Assembly (NCBI GenBank): GCA_964020975.1
Contig: CAXHWN010002145.1
Location: 1,031,701-1,095,700, forward strand
Length of the DNA: 64,000 bases
Direction: 5' to 3'
From: Hermodice carunculata
Taxonomy: Eukaryota > Annelida > Polychaeta > Eunicida > Amphinomidae
Shown: positions 47,171 through 59,177 of the stretch, one piece after another
Numbering within the stretch: the stretch's first letter is position 1
Layout of the letters: every line of letters starts with the position of its first letter
Position numbers and translations under genes: made by a program
The notes under the pieces: generated by a model
Told to the model about the DNA's origin: nothing
The model's database searches: none
Seen by the model: the letters and a program-made list of their open reading frames with translations, nothing else

Positions 47171-49396
47171 CAGTTCCTGATATATGTAGCAATATGTCTT
47201 CAGGTGAAAATTGGTTTCAACTCTGAACACGGGAGCTTGAGTTAGTTCTTATTAGGGCTGAAACTTTGAAAGATTCTCATTGTGAATGAAGCCCCTCCCA
47301 ACCACTGCCACCAAGTCTCTGATGTGTGCTGACATTGGTAGTTTGAGAAGGTCTGTAAAAGATCCTGTCTTGGCATCATTGCTTGCTCTTCAGTTGACCT
47401 TGACAGTGGGGTCATCCATCCCCTGTTCATAGTACCAGTCTTACTGCAGACTAAATCAGTGACTCCTGTGTACCCAAGAACTTGCTTGACCTGATGATGT
47501 GGTACGTGACAGCCAGGGGTCATGAGGGAGTTGTTGCTAGATGAAACTTTCACCTTGTAGCTCAAGTTTGTACACACCCCTGCCAGCTATGAAGGAAAGC
47601 CTTTACTCCAAGCCACTACAGTGTAGTATGAAATTTTATTTATCGTCCTGCAACTCCCACTCGAGAAGAGTGACCACCCATCTCATGAGAACAAGCTTGT
47701 GGTGCATTTGAATGGCTTTGTAAGAGGAGACTGCATGTACTCCACTTTTTTTCATGGCTATGTGCCAACACAGACATTCTGTTTTTCTATGAATTCTTCC
47801 TTCTTTCTTTCCTTTTTTTACCACGAAATTTGTGGGACATTTTATTCACAGACTGCCACACATAGAAACTCCAACTTGTCATGATTGTACTTCCATGTGT
47901 AAAGTCTGGCTTTCTATGAAGAGGGTGACAGTTTTGAAAATAATGCATGATAATAATTCTTATCAGCCAGTGGGCATTGTCGTCATCATGCCCATCCATC
48001 TGTCCATCCCTTGCACAAGCAATGACTTTTGAACAAATTGAGTTACCACCATAAGTGTATATTTTTTTTCACACCAAGAGCATTATTTTGCTAATTTTTT
48101 TCCCTTAAATTTCATGTTTTCTCTCATGCAGCTTTTCCAATTTCAATTTGAATGTATTAGGCAACCACTATCTTTTGCAATCACATGGATTTGCTTTGAA
48201 GCAAGTCCCCGTTTCTATCTTTTTTTTTAAACCAAGTGAGTCAAACAATAAAGTCTGACATCTTGCATTGGGGGTACCATATGCTAGTCACAGACTTCAT
48301 GCTGGTGTTTACTTTAGGCTACAATATACGGGGAAACATAGCACGATTGTGCACTAGAGTTTCACAAGGAGTACAAAAAAGTGGCTGCACCCAGAGTGAG
48401 GCTTGATTGATTGCATGTGGCTTCCCTACAACAGAAGTCATTTAGAGGATTGAGCCAGCTGCTGTTTGCATTCAACAGCAGATTTTCTTTCTGATACTGT
48501 TCCCTTCAACATCTTTGGTCTAGATTTTTCTTTCATATGATGGAAAAAGGAGCAAATTGTGATGTGTGATATACATGTATTCTTTGATTTGTCTCATAAT
48601 GTAATTTGATGAGAAGTAAATAAAACTCTGTTCTGGTTTCAGCGTTCTTTCCATTTTGAAACAATCCCAGCAAATTAGGCTAAAAAAGGTTGAATAGAAA
48701 TCAAATTTAAGTGGAGTCAAAATAAGGTCAGTGCTGGCGATGCTGGTGCCTAGCGTTCACTGTTTTCTTAGTATGTTATTTTTCACCATTGTGCAGATGA
48801 AGTTTGCTTATTGGTGCAAAAACCAACCCCGCCCCTTCTGATTTGTAGGTTTCTGTGTGTTGTTTTGAAAAAATGGTGTGAACATTGTGATATTTTGCGT
48901 GGTTTGCATGGTTCTGGTCTGAATGGTCATCAGTGTTTTTCCTGCTATCAAGATGTATCTGTTGATCATTACCCATCCTGGTGGTAAGTTGTCTTGGCAC
49001 TTCACCTGAGGGTACAGCGTGACTCTACTAGGCTGTGCAGCTTTCTACATGACAGTTTGGAGAGGTCTTCTGTAAGACTAGGCATGAGTATACAGCTGTC
49101 ATGGCACTTTACAACATTCCTAGAAATTCATGCAAGTTCTAGCGTGACCTTTGACCTTCAGTAATGACACCTACCATTCCATGGCAGTAACTATAAAATA
49201 GCCAGGATAACGCTGGATTGTTAGCTGTCAGTGATTGTGGCAGGATTTTTGAGGTACACTGAACTCAAGACTCCTTTTGTCCCTGTGAAACATTGCCAGC
49301 TGATCCTTCAAAAAGTGCCACAACTTTCAGATACCTGAAAATTTGCTATGCCCTGTTTCTTGTGTGGGCCCAAACACCATGGCCAAAAGGTGTATG
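47171..49396. other. No gene I can support
   Basis: A 111-codon minus-strand frame at 47242-47577 has a protein-like composition but no family I recognise. Confidence 0.4.
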
Positions 49397-49574
49397 TACA
49401 GTAAAACCTCATTAAAACAACACTCAAATATCTGACATATTCAATACAATGACACAAATTTTCATGGGAAAAAGTTCATTTTCTTTGTCATTTGATTCAT
49501 TCATCTGACATATTCAGTTATCCAACACATTTCTTTGGGAACAGATGGTGCCATTATAACAAGCTTTCACTGTA
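49397..49574. mobile_element. TACAGTAAAACCTC inverted-repeat element
   Basis: TACAGTAAAACCTCATTAAA opens; AACAAGCTTTCACTGTA closes. Inside, ATCTGACATATTCA and its near-copy recur. It belongs to the same family as 47003. Confidence 0.7.
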
Positions 49575-49970
49575 CTAGGAAATGTGAATTTTAGACCTGA
49601 AGTATGCTAGGAATTTTGAATTTCATATCAGGAATACATGCTGTTCCTAAATTTTTTTTGTCAGAAACTCGACTGTGCTGCTGGTCGTTGTCAGCCTTAA
49701 AAGCTTCAGGAAAAACACATATTGCATACAATTTGCTGGTTCTAGGAAACAGCAAATATCCAATATACTCAAGTTTTAACTGGCCTCACATGTTTCGGGT
49801 ATTCTAATGATGAATCACATTTTGCATACTTTTTTAAAAACTTACTTTGGTGTGTTTTGGTTCCAATTTACATTATGCAGTGAAGTAGTCACATGGGTCA
49901 CACAGGTTCTGTGATGAATTTTGGGTGTTTTCAATTTAAAGCTGTCATAGCTCACTACCATAAAGCCATA

Positions 49971-50219
49971 TTAACTCTTTCAGTACCAGTCATGTCGTAA
50001 GTCAATCTATTTAAATCAAACTGGTCTGAATTATCATAATGATCCCAGATTCGTATTCCTCGTAAAAAAAACCTTTCAATCAAGTACCAGCATGCCTATA
50101 GTTCCAGTGAGAATACCCCAGGCCAACAGCTTTTCTCAGCATGCATTTGGCATATTGCGCCCAATGCGCACCGAGAAAAGCTGTTGACTCAGTCCAAAAT
50201 TTGGCACTGAAAGACTTAA
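49971..50219 (-). mobile_element. TTAA-family inverted-repeat element, reverse
   Basis: TTAACTCTTTCAGTACCAGT opens and TTTGGCACTGAAAGACTTAA closes. Stem AACAGCTTTTCTCAGCATGC pairs with GCACCGAGAAAAGCTGTTGAC around ATTTGGC/GCCCAAT. The reverse of the module, ACCTTTCAATCAAGTACCAG, is present. Confidence 0.88.
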
Positions 50220-52023
50220 TATTTCTTTTTCGTATTAAATTAGGCTGGCCATGCAGAATTAGGAACAAAGTCACAAAAGTGGAAAAGTTATACTGGTAAA
50301 ACCAGGATGACCTAATTCCTGGTATATTTTTTTTCCAGTGATTACAGGGTAATATATATGTATAGTGTACTTCCCTGTGTTTAACTCTTTTCATACTATA
50401 GTCTTGATTCCCATACTTAGGCCAAACAAATAATACTTCTGTTTCTGGTTACCCAACCTACCTGCCATAAAAATGTCCTCACTTTTCTTGAAGGTGGAAA
50501 AGAAAAAAAGTTGTCTTGTTTTACACCTGAATGCATGAAAAGTTATGCAATTTACAGCAGAAAAGATGGTGGAATTACAATAAAAACCCAGTGAGACTCA
50601 GCAAGAAAAAAAAGAACAAACAAAACAAATAACAAGAAAAGAAAGAAAAAGACAAAAGTGCCAACCTACTTACCTGTCTGGAAATTTTAGGTAAGTAACA
50701 GAAAATAGGATTATATATTTTGTGCGTCTTGATATCAAGCTGTAAAAAGTAAGAATGATTTTATTTAAATTCTACAAAAAAATGAGCTCTCACCGTCATA
50801 CGCCTTTTTGCCAAGGTGAATTTTTCTTTTTCTTTTTTTTTTTTCATTTTATTTTCTTTTTTATTTTTTTTTGGGGGGGGGGGGGTCTTCAGTGGCCAAT
50901 AAGCAGGAAGAGCCACTGGAACTTGACTTGTTAGCTATTTTGTCACAAATCACTGACCAAGACCACTGTGTGACTTGTCAGTGCAGTATGGAATGATTTA
51001 AATCATGATTTGGTACAGTACATTGTGAGTATGACCATATGGCCTCAAGTCAGAATGGGCCTGGTAACCCTCTGTAATAACAAGTTCAACTTTGGCATAA
51101 TGTGTGGACAGATAGCCCATTGATGCCTGGCACATGGCAGTGTATATGGCTGTGCATGCTGTCAACTGACTGTACTATTACAAAGCCACCACTGTATGAG
51201 GTTCTCTGGCAGCCCTGTTCTACACTAGGAATTGAGAACCATCAGTAGCAGTGAGGAAACAAGTGTCGTGTCAGAGAGAGACAAATTCACTGAAAACTTG
51301 AGGAAAAGGGGGAGAAATTTATACATGTACATTCCAACTAGATAAGCAGTTGACAATGGCCTGATATTTGAGACTTTGAACTTCAAATCGCTCAAAAATA
51401 TTCAAGTGTAAAGCACTATCTTCTTTTTAATTGTTTTTCTGCCTTGTTGTTTTAAATTTTGTGTTAATAGAGAATATTTTTGCTTAAAATTATAAATGAG
51501 AGCTGTCATGAAAGCATTTCCCAAATCCAAAGCTTTCTTTTATGCAAGCTTTCTTTTTTGCAAGCAACACTGAGGAAAGCTATTGACTTGGTCATACTCC
51601 AAGAAAGGGTTAATTTAATCTACTTAGAGGTATTTTTGATTGCTTTGACACCAGATTTGAATTGATAGGGTGTTACGTGTGAGAGCACCTGTGGTAAAAG
51701 ACCATGTGTCTTGAAAGATAATTAGGCCACCATAGTTCCAGATTGTCCATTGGGAGGTGCATTCATGTGGGTGGTCCTATGAGGACCTGTGTGCTGGGGA
51801 CCAGAGTATTGACTGTTGTGATCTGTATGACACAGATGTGTTCATGATGTGCCTACTGCTGTGAGCATCAACAGATTAATAGTTCATCTGTGATCTCTCC
51901 TGGCAAGTGGCTTGAACTACATGTACACACAACTACAATTTCCAGAAGCGAATCCATGCATTCTAGATTTGTACATGTACATATTCAGTTAAAGATGAAA
52001 ATATAGCATTTGTGTCAATGTGT
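50220..52023. other. No gene; low-complexity tracts and a stem remnant
   Basis: A-rich purine tract at 50600-50660; T-rich tract running into G13 at 50820-50885. TTTAACTCTTTTCATACTAT at 50380 and GCAGTATGGAATGATTTA at 50983 could be the ends of a CATTCCATAC-type element opened by an insertion. Stem words (AAGCTTTCTTTT, GAGGAAAGCTATTGACTTGG, GAAAGGGTTAA) lie at 51530-51612. Confidence 0.4.
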
Positions 52024-52160
52024 ATAGAATAGAATAGAATAGAATAGAATAGCTTTATTCGCACATTTTCGCCTGGAAGGACCAAGTACAAAGCGTAATG
52101 GGGAGCCCTCACATAGGGACCCCAAATATACATAATGATACCGGATGCGCCCACACATGG
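52024..52160 (-). mobile_element. 3' tail of a LINE or SINE, minus strand
   Basis: Read on the minus strand it ends GCGAATAAAGCTATTCTATT followed by a (CTATT)n tail of five or so units, a typical non-LTR element 3' end. About 100 bp of unique 3' sequence (CCTTCCAGGCGAAAATGTGC and upstream) is visible; no coding part remains. Confidence 0.6.
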
Positions 52161-52573
52161 ACTGACTGGGAACTACAACTTACATTGTCAAAACACTAAT
52201 AATACTACACTACAGTAAGTGGTTGACATAGCAGCAGAATGAAAATGTTAGTTATTGAAGTCGCACCTATCTACATTCAAACATTTATTACAAATAAATG
52301 GATAAATATATACATACATAACTGATTGATAATAGTACTCTTCTACAGTACTAATGACCTTTGACATGACATGTCAGACAAAGTTGGTTGGATACAACAT
52401 GACTGACCAGCTGTCAATTGTGTAGATAGAACTGACTAGGTTGTGATTTGATGAACATAATGGTCTGCCAGATGACATTAAATTGACAGGGATTAGAGAC
52501 ACCAGTTTACTAAGGGGTAACTTGAAACTCTCGCATACCAAGGGGTAACTTGAAACGGTTTGACTACTACATA

Positions 52574-52640
52574 TACAGTGAAACCTACCATAATGAGCTA
52601 GAAGATTGCGAGACTTTGTGAGATCACCCATTTAAAACCA
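52574..52640. mobile_element. Partial TACAGTGAAACCT element
   Basis: TACAGTGAAACCTACCATAA followed by words such as GAGACTTTGTGAGATCACCC. No right end seen. Confidence 0.4.
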
Positions 52641-52866
52641 GACATTTTATTTCATTGTTAATGAAACCACTTACAGCCATCAAAGAAGGCAGCCCTTAAC
52701 CCTAAAGGAGCTGACACTGTAGTGCCTGCACCCAACTGTGGGCTCAGTCCCTCGACAGGCAAATGACAGGTAATTGTGGACTATCAGAAGAAGCTATCTG
52801 AGCTGCCATGTGTGAAGCTAAACTCTTTATTTTATAGGGCTGGGTTTTTCTTTACGAATATATATA

Positions 52867-53053
52867 TACAGTGAAACCTCCCTATACCGAACACCCTTGG
52901 GACCGGAAAAAAGTGCTCAGTATTGTGAGGTGTTCAGTATAGGGAGGTTTCATAGCAGTGAAAGTATATGTATTTGGGGACCGAGAAATGGTGTTCAGTA
53001 TACGGAGAGGTGTTCAGTATACGGAGGTGTTCAATTAGAAAGGTTTTACAGTA
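52867..53053. mobile_element. TACAGTGAAACCTCC element
   Basis: TACAGTGAAACCTCCCTATA opens, with an interior built of near-repeats of GTGTTCAGTATAGGGAGGT in both orientations, and AGAAAGGTTTTACAGTA closes. It lies 226 bp after a partial relative. Confidence 0.75.
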
Positions 53054-53535
53054 TATATATACATATATACCAAGAATTGCAAATTCATGATTCCTGTAAT
53101 GAGAGCAGTCAAATACAGAAATAAGTACTTGCCCCCTAAGGTCCTGCTCCAGCTTTCATGAGAACTGGTCAGGACTTGCTGGCAATAGGGGTTAAAAAAA
53201 ATAGCATTGACCACTGAGGAATAACATAAATCATATAGTACCAGCTTTTAGTCTGAAAAAAAATGTAGAGAAAAAAGATGGAGAAAAGAAGAGAATTACT
53301 ATCCCTGTACGATTAATGTGTCACCATGGCTGTACTGAGAACAAAGTACATGTATATATTAAGATGTAAGGAATACATCAAACTTACTCCTCTCTCTCCA
53401 TCCCCCCCCCCCCACACACACAAACTGAAAGGGTGATTTTCCAGCATGATAGAGCAGATGATAGGAGGGCATGGTAATATATCCCTACTATATGCAAAAA
53501 AAGCTTCATAGACAAACTTGAGGGCAAATACAGGG

Positions 53536-53767
53536 TTAACTCTTTCATGGCACAATCTGGGTGAGCTATTAGCTTTCCACTTTGTTTTTGTTACGAGTCA
53601 AATGTGTTCATAAACTATTAGGCTTCTGAATAAAGATAGGAAAGATCAGCCCAGCATAAATCATTACAGTATTAAACTGTGACCTCTATATAGTATAAAG
53701 CAAAAAGGAACAGGTAATCACAGCTGTTGTGATTCTTCGTAAAATGTTTGGGGCGGTAAAGAGTTAA
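53536..53767 (+). mobile_element. TTAA-family element, diverged interior
   Basis: TTAACTCTTTCATGGCAC opens and GGGGCGGTAAAGAGTTAA closes. The stem words are mostly lost. GTTCATAAACTATTAGGCTT and ATTCTTCGTAAAATG recall the module weakly. A second TTAACTCTCTCATGCC start lies at about 53870. Confidence 0.5.
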
Positions 53768-55078
53768 ACATATCAGACATGTATGGTTGAATAACTGGCC
53801 AGTAATTGGTCAATCAAGTGAGTGTTTGATGACAGTTGTCAGGTGGAATGTCATTTGGTTGGCTTCCCGTTAACTCTCTCATGCCTCAGGGAGTTAACAG
53901 TTCATGGCAGTTTCAATTCCTGACTGCACTATTTACCTTAATTTTGCACCTTCACAAAAGCATTTTTGTAAAACTTACTGTTGATTGAGATCTGTCGAGA
54001 TCGCATACCCCAGGTCATCAGCTTTCGAAAGGTACTAAATTCCCAAGAGACATTGAGAAAATTGTTCACTGTGTCTGGACTGACTGATCAGTGCGACACA
54101 ATAACATGCATTCAGGGCAGAGGAGAATGATAACAGGGTGTGGACAAACTGATTTATGCAATATTACAGGACTAAATGGTGCCAGGACACAGGTTTTAGA
54201 GGGTGGAGCTACTACTGCATCATGGGTATTTTAAGTTTTAGGACTGTCCATCTTTTGTATAGCAACTCCATTATCAGTCATCCTTTGAAAAGAGGTGTGG
54301 AAAATAAGAAGGTATGCAGGGTAATCTAGCTAGATCAGTAAGAGGGATCAGTAGGGTGAAGTTACAGGGAATCGTATTTGACAGCATTAGAATTGTCTTC
54401 TCAAAATAAACCTTGCATGCAGGATCAACAAACATTTAGTTTGAAGCATGGCCACTAGAGGGCACTATGGCATAGACAAGTTGTCAGGACGTCCAGAGCA
54501 AATGAATGCATACATGTGTGCATGGTGTTCTGAAGAATGATGATTGGACTTGAAATGCCTTTTCAGACCAAGTTCAGATTTAAAGTGCAATAAAGTATCT
54601 GTATAAATAATGAATTGTCCTGTGAACTGTACATGATGTGTAAAATTATACCAAAAAGTATGTACATTAAAAGATAGGAGCAGTGAGGGTGGGATACTGA
54701 GTGGGTGTATGGCCAGTGGATGTTAGGACTGAATGAATGTCACGGAGAAATCTGTCACACACAACTATTTCTTTTTATTGAGCTGTGTATAACATCAATA
54801 ATATTGTGGTGCCAAATAACACATGGCAACAGACCATCTGGTAACATGTAATATCTCTGGGGTTATTGATTTTGAAAGTTTGATATCTAAGCAAATTTTT
54901 GTGCATCAATATAAATTGCAGTGCACATGCGATATTAGAGTCAGCACAAGTGCAGCACTGGGTCAACCATATTGGATACAGTAGATATGATGACAATATT
55001 GTAATCTTAAAAAAAACAAAAAAACATTTAACTCCAAAAAATTTACCATGGGACATGTTTGTTCTTGTGTTTTTTCAG
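53768..55078. other. Intron before the first clear internal exon; one CTCF-like site
   Basis: No other exon is seen. A polypyrimidine stretch TTGTGTTTTTTCAG leads into the acceptor at 55077-55078. Confidence 0.5.
54452..54465 (+). promoter_or_regulatory. CTCF-like core motif
   Basis: CCACTAGAGGGCAC, exact match to the core, + orientation, 0.6 kb before the first internal exon. Confidence 0.45.
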
Positions 55079-55314
55079 ACGAGAATCGGAACAAGACAGC
55101 GAAGTCCAGTGTAAGCCACTTAAAGAGAGCCAACCAGCCAGACCTGGTGACTAACTCAATCGGAAATGCTCATGCTAACCAGCTGGAGATCAGCCGACTT
55201 GAGGCCTTGTGCGAACAGCGCACCAAGGAACTCAACTACGCCAAGATGCAGCTCAAGTCCTGTGTCACAGGATTTGATGCCATGTCGGCAGTTGTCAAAT
55301 ACCTGACAGAAGAG
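55079..55314 (+). CDS. Internal exon of an MTUS1/MTUS2 homologue
   Basis: The acceptor is TTTTTTCAG|AC (phase 1) and the donor GAAGAG|GTAGGT (phase 0): 236 bp, 78 full codons. A basic linker (NKTAKSSVSHLKR) leads to RLEALCEQRTKELNYAKMQL and GFDAMSAVVKYLTEE. From memory, human MTUS2 has RLKERCEQQTRQLGVAQGEL then GFDALAVATQHF, and MTUS1 has KFEALTVVIQHL at the same place, so this is the start of the conserved C-terminal coiled-coil region. MTUS proteins bind microtubules and plus-end partners through this part of the chain; MTUS1 isoforms also bind the AT2 receptor. Vertebrates have two paralogues; this gene may be the single ancestral type. The exon has clear coding bias against AT-rich introns. 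The gene continues on both sides. Confidence 0.85.
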
Positions 55315-58300
55315 GTAGGTCTTGCCTGCATGGGGTTTTTAAATCTTTAATCTGTCAAACTCAACGCATTATATTCTTCATAACATTGTACATGTGAAAG
55401 ATTTTGCTATATTTTCCTGATCTTCTGCTTCATGAATTAGGCCACAAGAGAATAAATATGAGTTTCTCAGGTACAGCCCTCATCAGTTGCAAAATCTTGT
55501 CTCAGTCCTTTTTGTTTCATCAAATAAAGGACAGAAAATACAAGACTTCACGATTGTTGTCTCTTTTAATGAAATTTATGCCTTACTTTGGTTGTTTTCT
55601 AATAAATATGGGTTAAAAAGTAAACCACATCTGTTCAAATATACTTGAGACATACACTAGAAGGGGGGTAAGGGAGGGTTTCAGTATGCTGGTACAGGTA
55701 ATTATTTTTCTAGAGTACGCAGTACGGAAAATAAAAAATCTTTCAAAATTTTGGATAGTACGAAGTACGTAAAATAAGATGGCTTCCAGTACGCCAGTAC
55801 TGTAAATAAAAAGCCCCAGTACGCCAGTACGGGAAACCCCTTACCCACCCTCACACTACATAGTTTGCATGGTGTTAAGATCCCTTAATGCGAACTGAGC
55901 ATCATTAGGATATAATGCAAATGTCCAAATTCTGCTTTGCAGTCCAAAATCTTTCCGATACTTTTTACTCTACTGATTTTAAGTGTTTCGGTTAGGGATT
56001 TCTTCAGGGGTTCCCATGAAGGAAGATTCAGGGGTGATGACCAAGTTTTCACCTATTTTACATGTAAATAAACAAACCTTGTGACCCTTTAGGATTTTCT
56101 CAGAGGGCATTTCAGGTTTTGAAATGGTATTATACCCCATTTAGGGGTTAACGGAAACACTGTTTAATTTTTCACCTATACAAAAGTTGGGTTTACAAAA
56201 ACAGATGAAAGTTGAACTGTTAGTGTCATTGATGTACATTGCACTTCAAAAAGTGGTCCAAAAAGACAAATAAAAAGAATTTCTGTAATTGCGACATTTC
56301 CCTTGAGTCAAATTGCAGCCTAAGCATCCTTAGCTCCTGGCAGAGCCCTACTACTGTATATATCATGACCTATGACCTCAAACCTGGTGAAAACCTCCTT
56401 CCCTGTTACCACCACCCCCAGTGAACCAGGGGACCTCACCAAGATGATGCATAAACAGACAGAAGCAGCAGCTTTGGCAAACACCAGAGCTTTCCATACA
56501 GATAGAGATGAGATGAAACAGTCTCCATGCTAATTTCCTCCCACTTGCCTGATCTGCTGACAGTTTTCATGCAAGACTGGGCAGATGTCTCATAAGAAAA
56601 AAAAGCAACAAAGTATTACAAATTGTGACATAACCATTAGTGATAGAAAGTAACACTCAAGTGGAAACTACAAGTGTAGGATAGAATGTTTTACTGTATC
56701 AGGTGCTGCCAATGCTGCAGGTTTCCTGCCCTCTTGTCCCTGCTCACAGTTTTTTTACATCCATTCATGCAGAGCTCATGTCACAAAGATTCTGCGGAGA
56801 TTATGACTTCTGCCTCAGGGGAAACCGTTGGTCGTGACATTTGACCTCTGGGTCAGGGCTGTCAATCTGTCATAATGCTACCCCTAGTCTGGCAATGAAT
56901 ACAGAGTGTGAACCATTTTATTACTTGCCTGGAGTGACAAGATGACACATATTGCACCACATTAACTGTCAGAGTATATTCCGTCTTTAATCATTCTCAT
57001 GCAAATTGCATTTCACTAAAACCTATTTGTTCACCTATTTGTAAAAACGTATTGCATGTGTCTCAAAGTACTTTTTTTCTTCAATTTCCGTAAGTTACAC
57101 ACAAAAATTAACCAAATGGATATGATGTCAATCTTCCTCTGACTTACAGGACAGGAAGACTGATGTACTGCTACTGTCCTATCAGCTATTTCCTGGCTAG
57201 ATCATAACCTCTAAAATGGCTTCTGCAAAGCAAAAAAGAGACAGACTTATCAGGTCTTTCTGCCCATTGATAGAGACAAGGACCAGCAGTCAATGGAGCA
57301 GAGTTACATTGTCACTTAAGGAAGCATAAGTTTTTAGAATCAAGTTTCAGGAACATATATCTCATTGTGCCAGTGGCCTGTGTACCATACATAAGTACAG
57401 GTGCCATTGTCTGCCAGGTGCTTTGGGTGGTTTTTGAATGACAAAGAGTCAACACATCCATAGCATTAGCTAATTAATAATAAATTACTATAACCCTGTG
57501 TCAAGTTATATCAAAATTCCATGTGATAAATGCCAACTACAATGTGGGCTTTTTCTTGTCAATAGTTTTGAGGATAAGATACTGCTAGCATTCAATAGAA
57601 AACAAACAACTCTTTTTTCTGCTTTTTGAAATACCTGTTGTTCAAGGTATTCATGTTAACATACTCGGTGATTTGTTTCTCAGTTCACTCACATAGTCAG
57701 TCTTAGAGTTCAAAAGTGCAAAAAGTAAAAGTAATTCAGGGATAGCAGAAGCTATCAAAGATACTTTATGGTTTATCATTGAAATCTTGCCAGTCAAAGT
57801 CTCTGAAGTTGGGACCATTTCCCAATAGACCTTCACTGAATCCATTGTGTTGGGGTCATCTTAATGGTATTCCTAACAGGTCATCGCTAGTCCATTGTGT
57901 CAGGGGTCATGACCTTTTATTTCGGTGTTGAGACTTGCATCACAATGGGCCTTGATTTCTTTGAATTTCTGTAGTTTTATTGGAATTTTGTTTTGCTGCT
58001 TTCTTCATCACTGCAGAATAATTACATAAAGTAGACAGACACCGGGGAAAGAACATTGTATAAAACACCATTATTTAATCTGTTATAATGTAACATTTGA
58101 AATTTAAGGAAAATAAAAGTGCACCAGAAAGGCTTTCCTGTAAAGAATATCTAGTTCAGTATGATCTCTACTGCACAACTAGAGGGGAGAAAACATTGAG
58201 ATTGGTCTGTGTAGCAGGCAACAGAAAAGCGTAAGAAAGACAAGTTATGGAGCCTCCTCTTGCCATCCTAAGGTGGAAGTAAAAATGTTCCCTACTTTCA

Positions 58301-59039
58301 AATTCTATTTTTATTTTGCATTCTCCATTCGTGTTAGTGTAAAGATTTTCAGTGTCCATGTTGTAAGGTACACAGTGATAAAAACTCGAAGTTTGTCCCA
58401 GCAGGGGGCATTTTGTGTTAAGATACATAATTATACCTGATCATGACACCATTTGTATGTGAATACTGTTTGTACACTTAACCTAGCATGTAGGTACTGG
58501 TCTGCCACATAGGTACGTGTAGATGGACTTGTGCTGGTCACTGACAAGAAGATTTAATGGAGGGGAGCAAAGGATCATTGTTGTGACATTTGACTTTTTG
58601 GTTTTAATATATTCCATACCACACAAGCAGCTTTTTTTCAACAACAGAAAAAGAGCATAGAGTGTGACAGTGATTCAAATGATTGTGACAGGGAATGAAG
58701 GAGTCTACAGCATTGAGCTAGAACATTAATCCCCCCCCCCCCTTCCTTTTACATTTTTCTGGTCCAACCCCAAACACTTGTGCATTGTGGGGCCTGTTTG
58801 TTGGTATCATCAGGCAGAAGACAGACAAGGCCTCACTGAGGAGCATTCCTTCCTGCTACCTTTCTATGTTTGTTTGGTAAAACAAGGAGGGATCACTAAG
58901 TCATGACCATTTGCCCCTGGACAGGTTCCTGTCAGAGGGGACAACCTCAGGGCTAAAAAGCTGGCGAGAAGTTCCAAGTTTTTCATGATGGATGATGTCT
59001 GCTTGTTGCAGTGGGTTCCCATCAAGAGTGCACCCACCC
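55315..59039. other. Intron; no other gene seen
   Basis: At 55710-55840 the word AGTACGCCAGTAC and its variants (GTACGCAGTACG, GTACGAAGTACG) recur five or so times. One CTCF-like site lies at 58398 and a C12 run at about 58732. A 48-codon open run at 58908-59052 reads like protein but has no support. Confidence 0.5.
58398..58410 (+). promoter_or_regulatory. CTCF-like core motif
   Basis: CCAGCAGGGGGCA matches the core CCASYAGRKGGC, + orientation, within the intron between the two internal exons. Confidence 0.4.
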
Positions 59040-59177
59040 ATATCTGTTTATAGATACAATATAACTTTTATAATGACATTGTATTACATTATAACCTCAA
59101 ATGTCTCCATATCTATTTATGGATACAATATAACTTTTATAATCACATCCTATTACATTCTTTCCTTGAATGGCTCC
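59040..59177 (+). repeat. 69-bp tandem duplication
   Basis: ATATCTGTTTATAGATACAA and ATATCTATTTATGGATACAA open the two units at 59040 and 59109. The units are about 85% alike by eye. Confidence 0.85.

Noticed and set aside
47242-47577. 111-codon minus-strand frame with WWQWLGG
   Set aside because: It suggested a transposase-like piece, but no catalytic motif could be found; left as unassigned.
58908-59052. Open run of about 48 codons with RGDNLRAKKLARSSKF
   Set aside because: It briefly resembled an old polyprotein or internal exon, but there is no donor, it overlaps a tandem duplication, and no conserved residues could be assigned.
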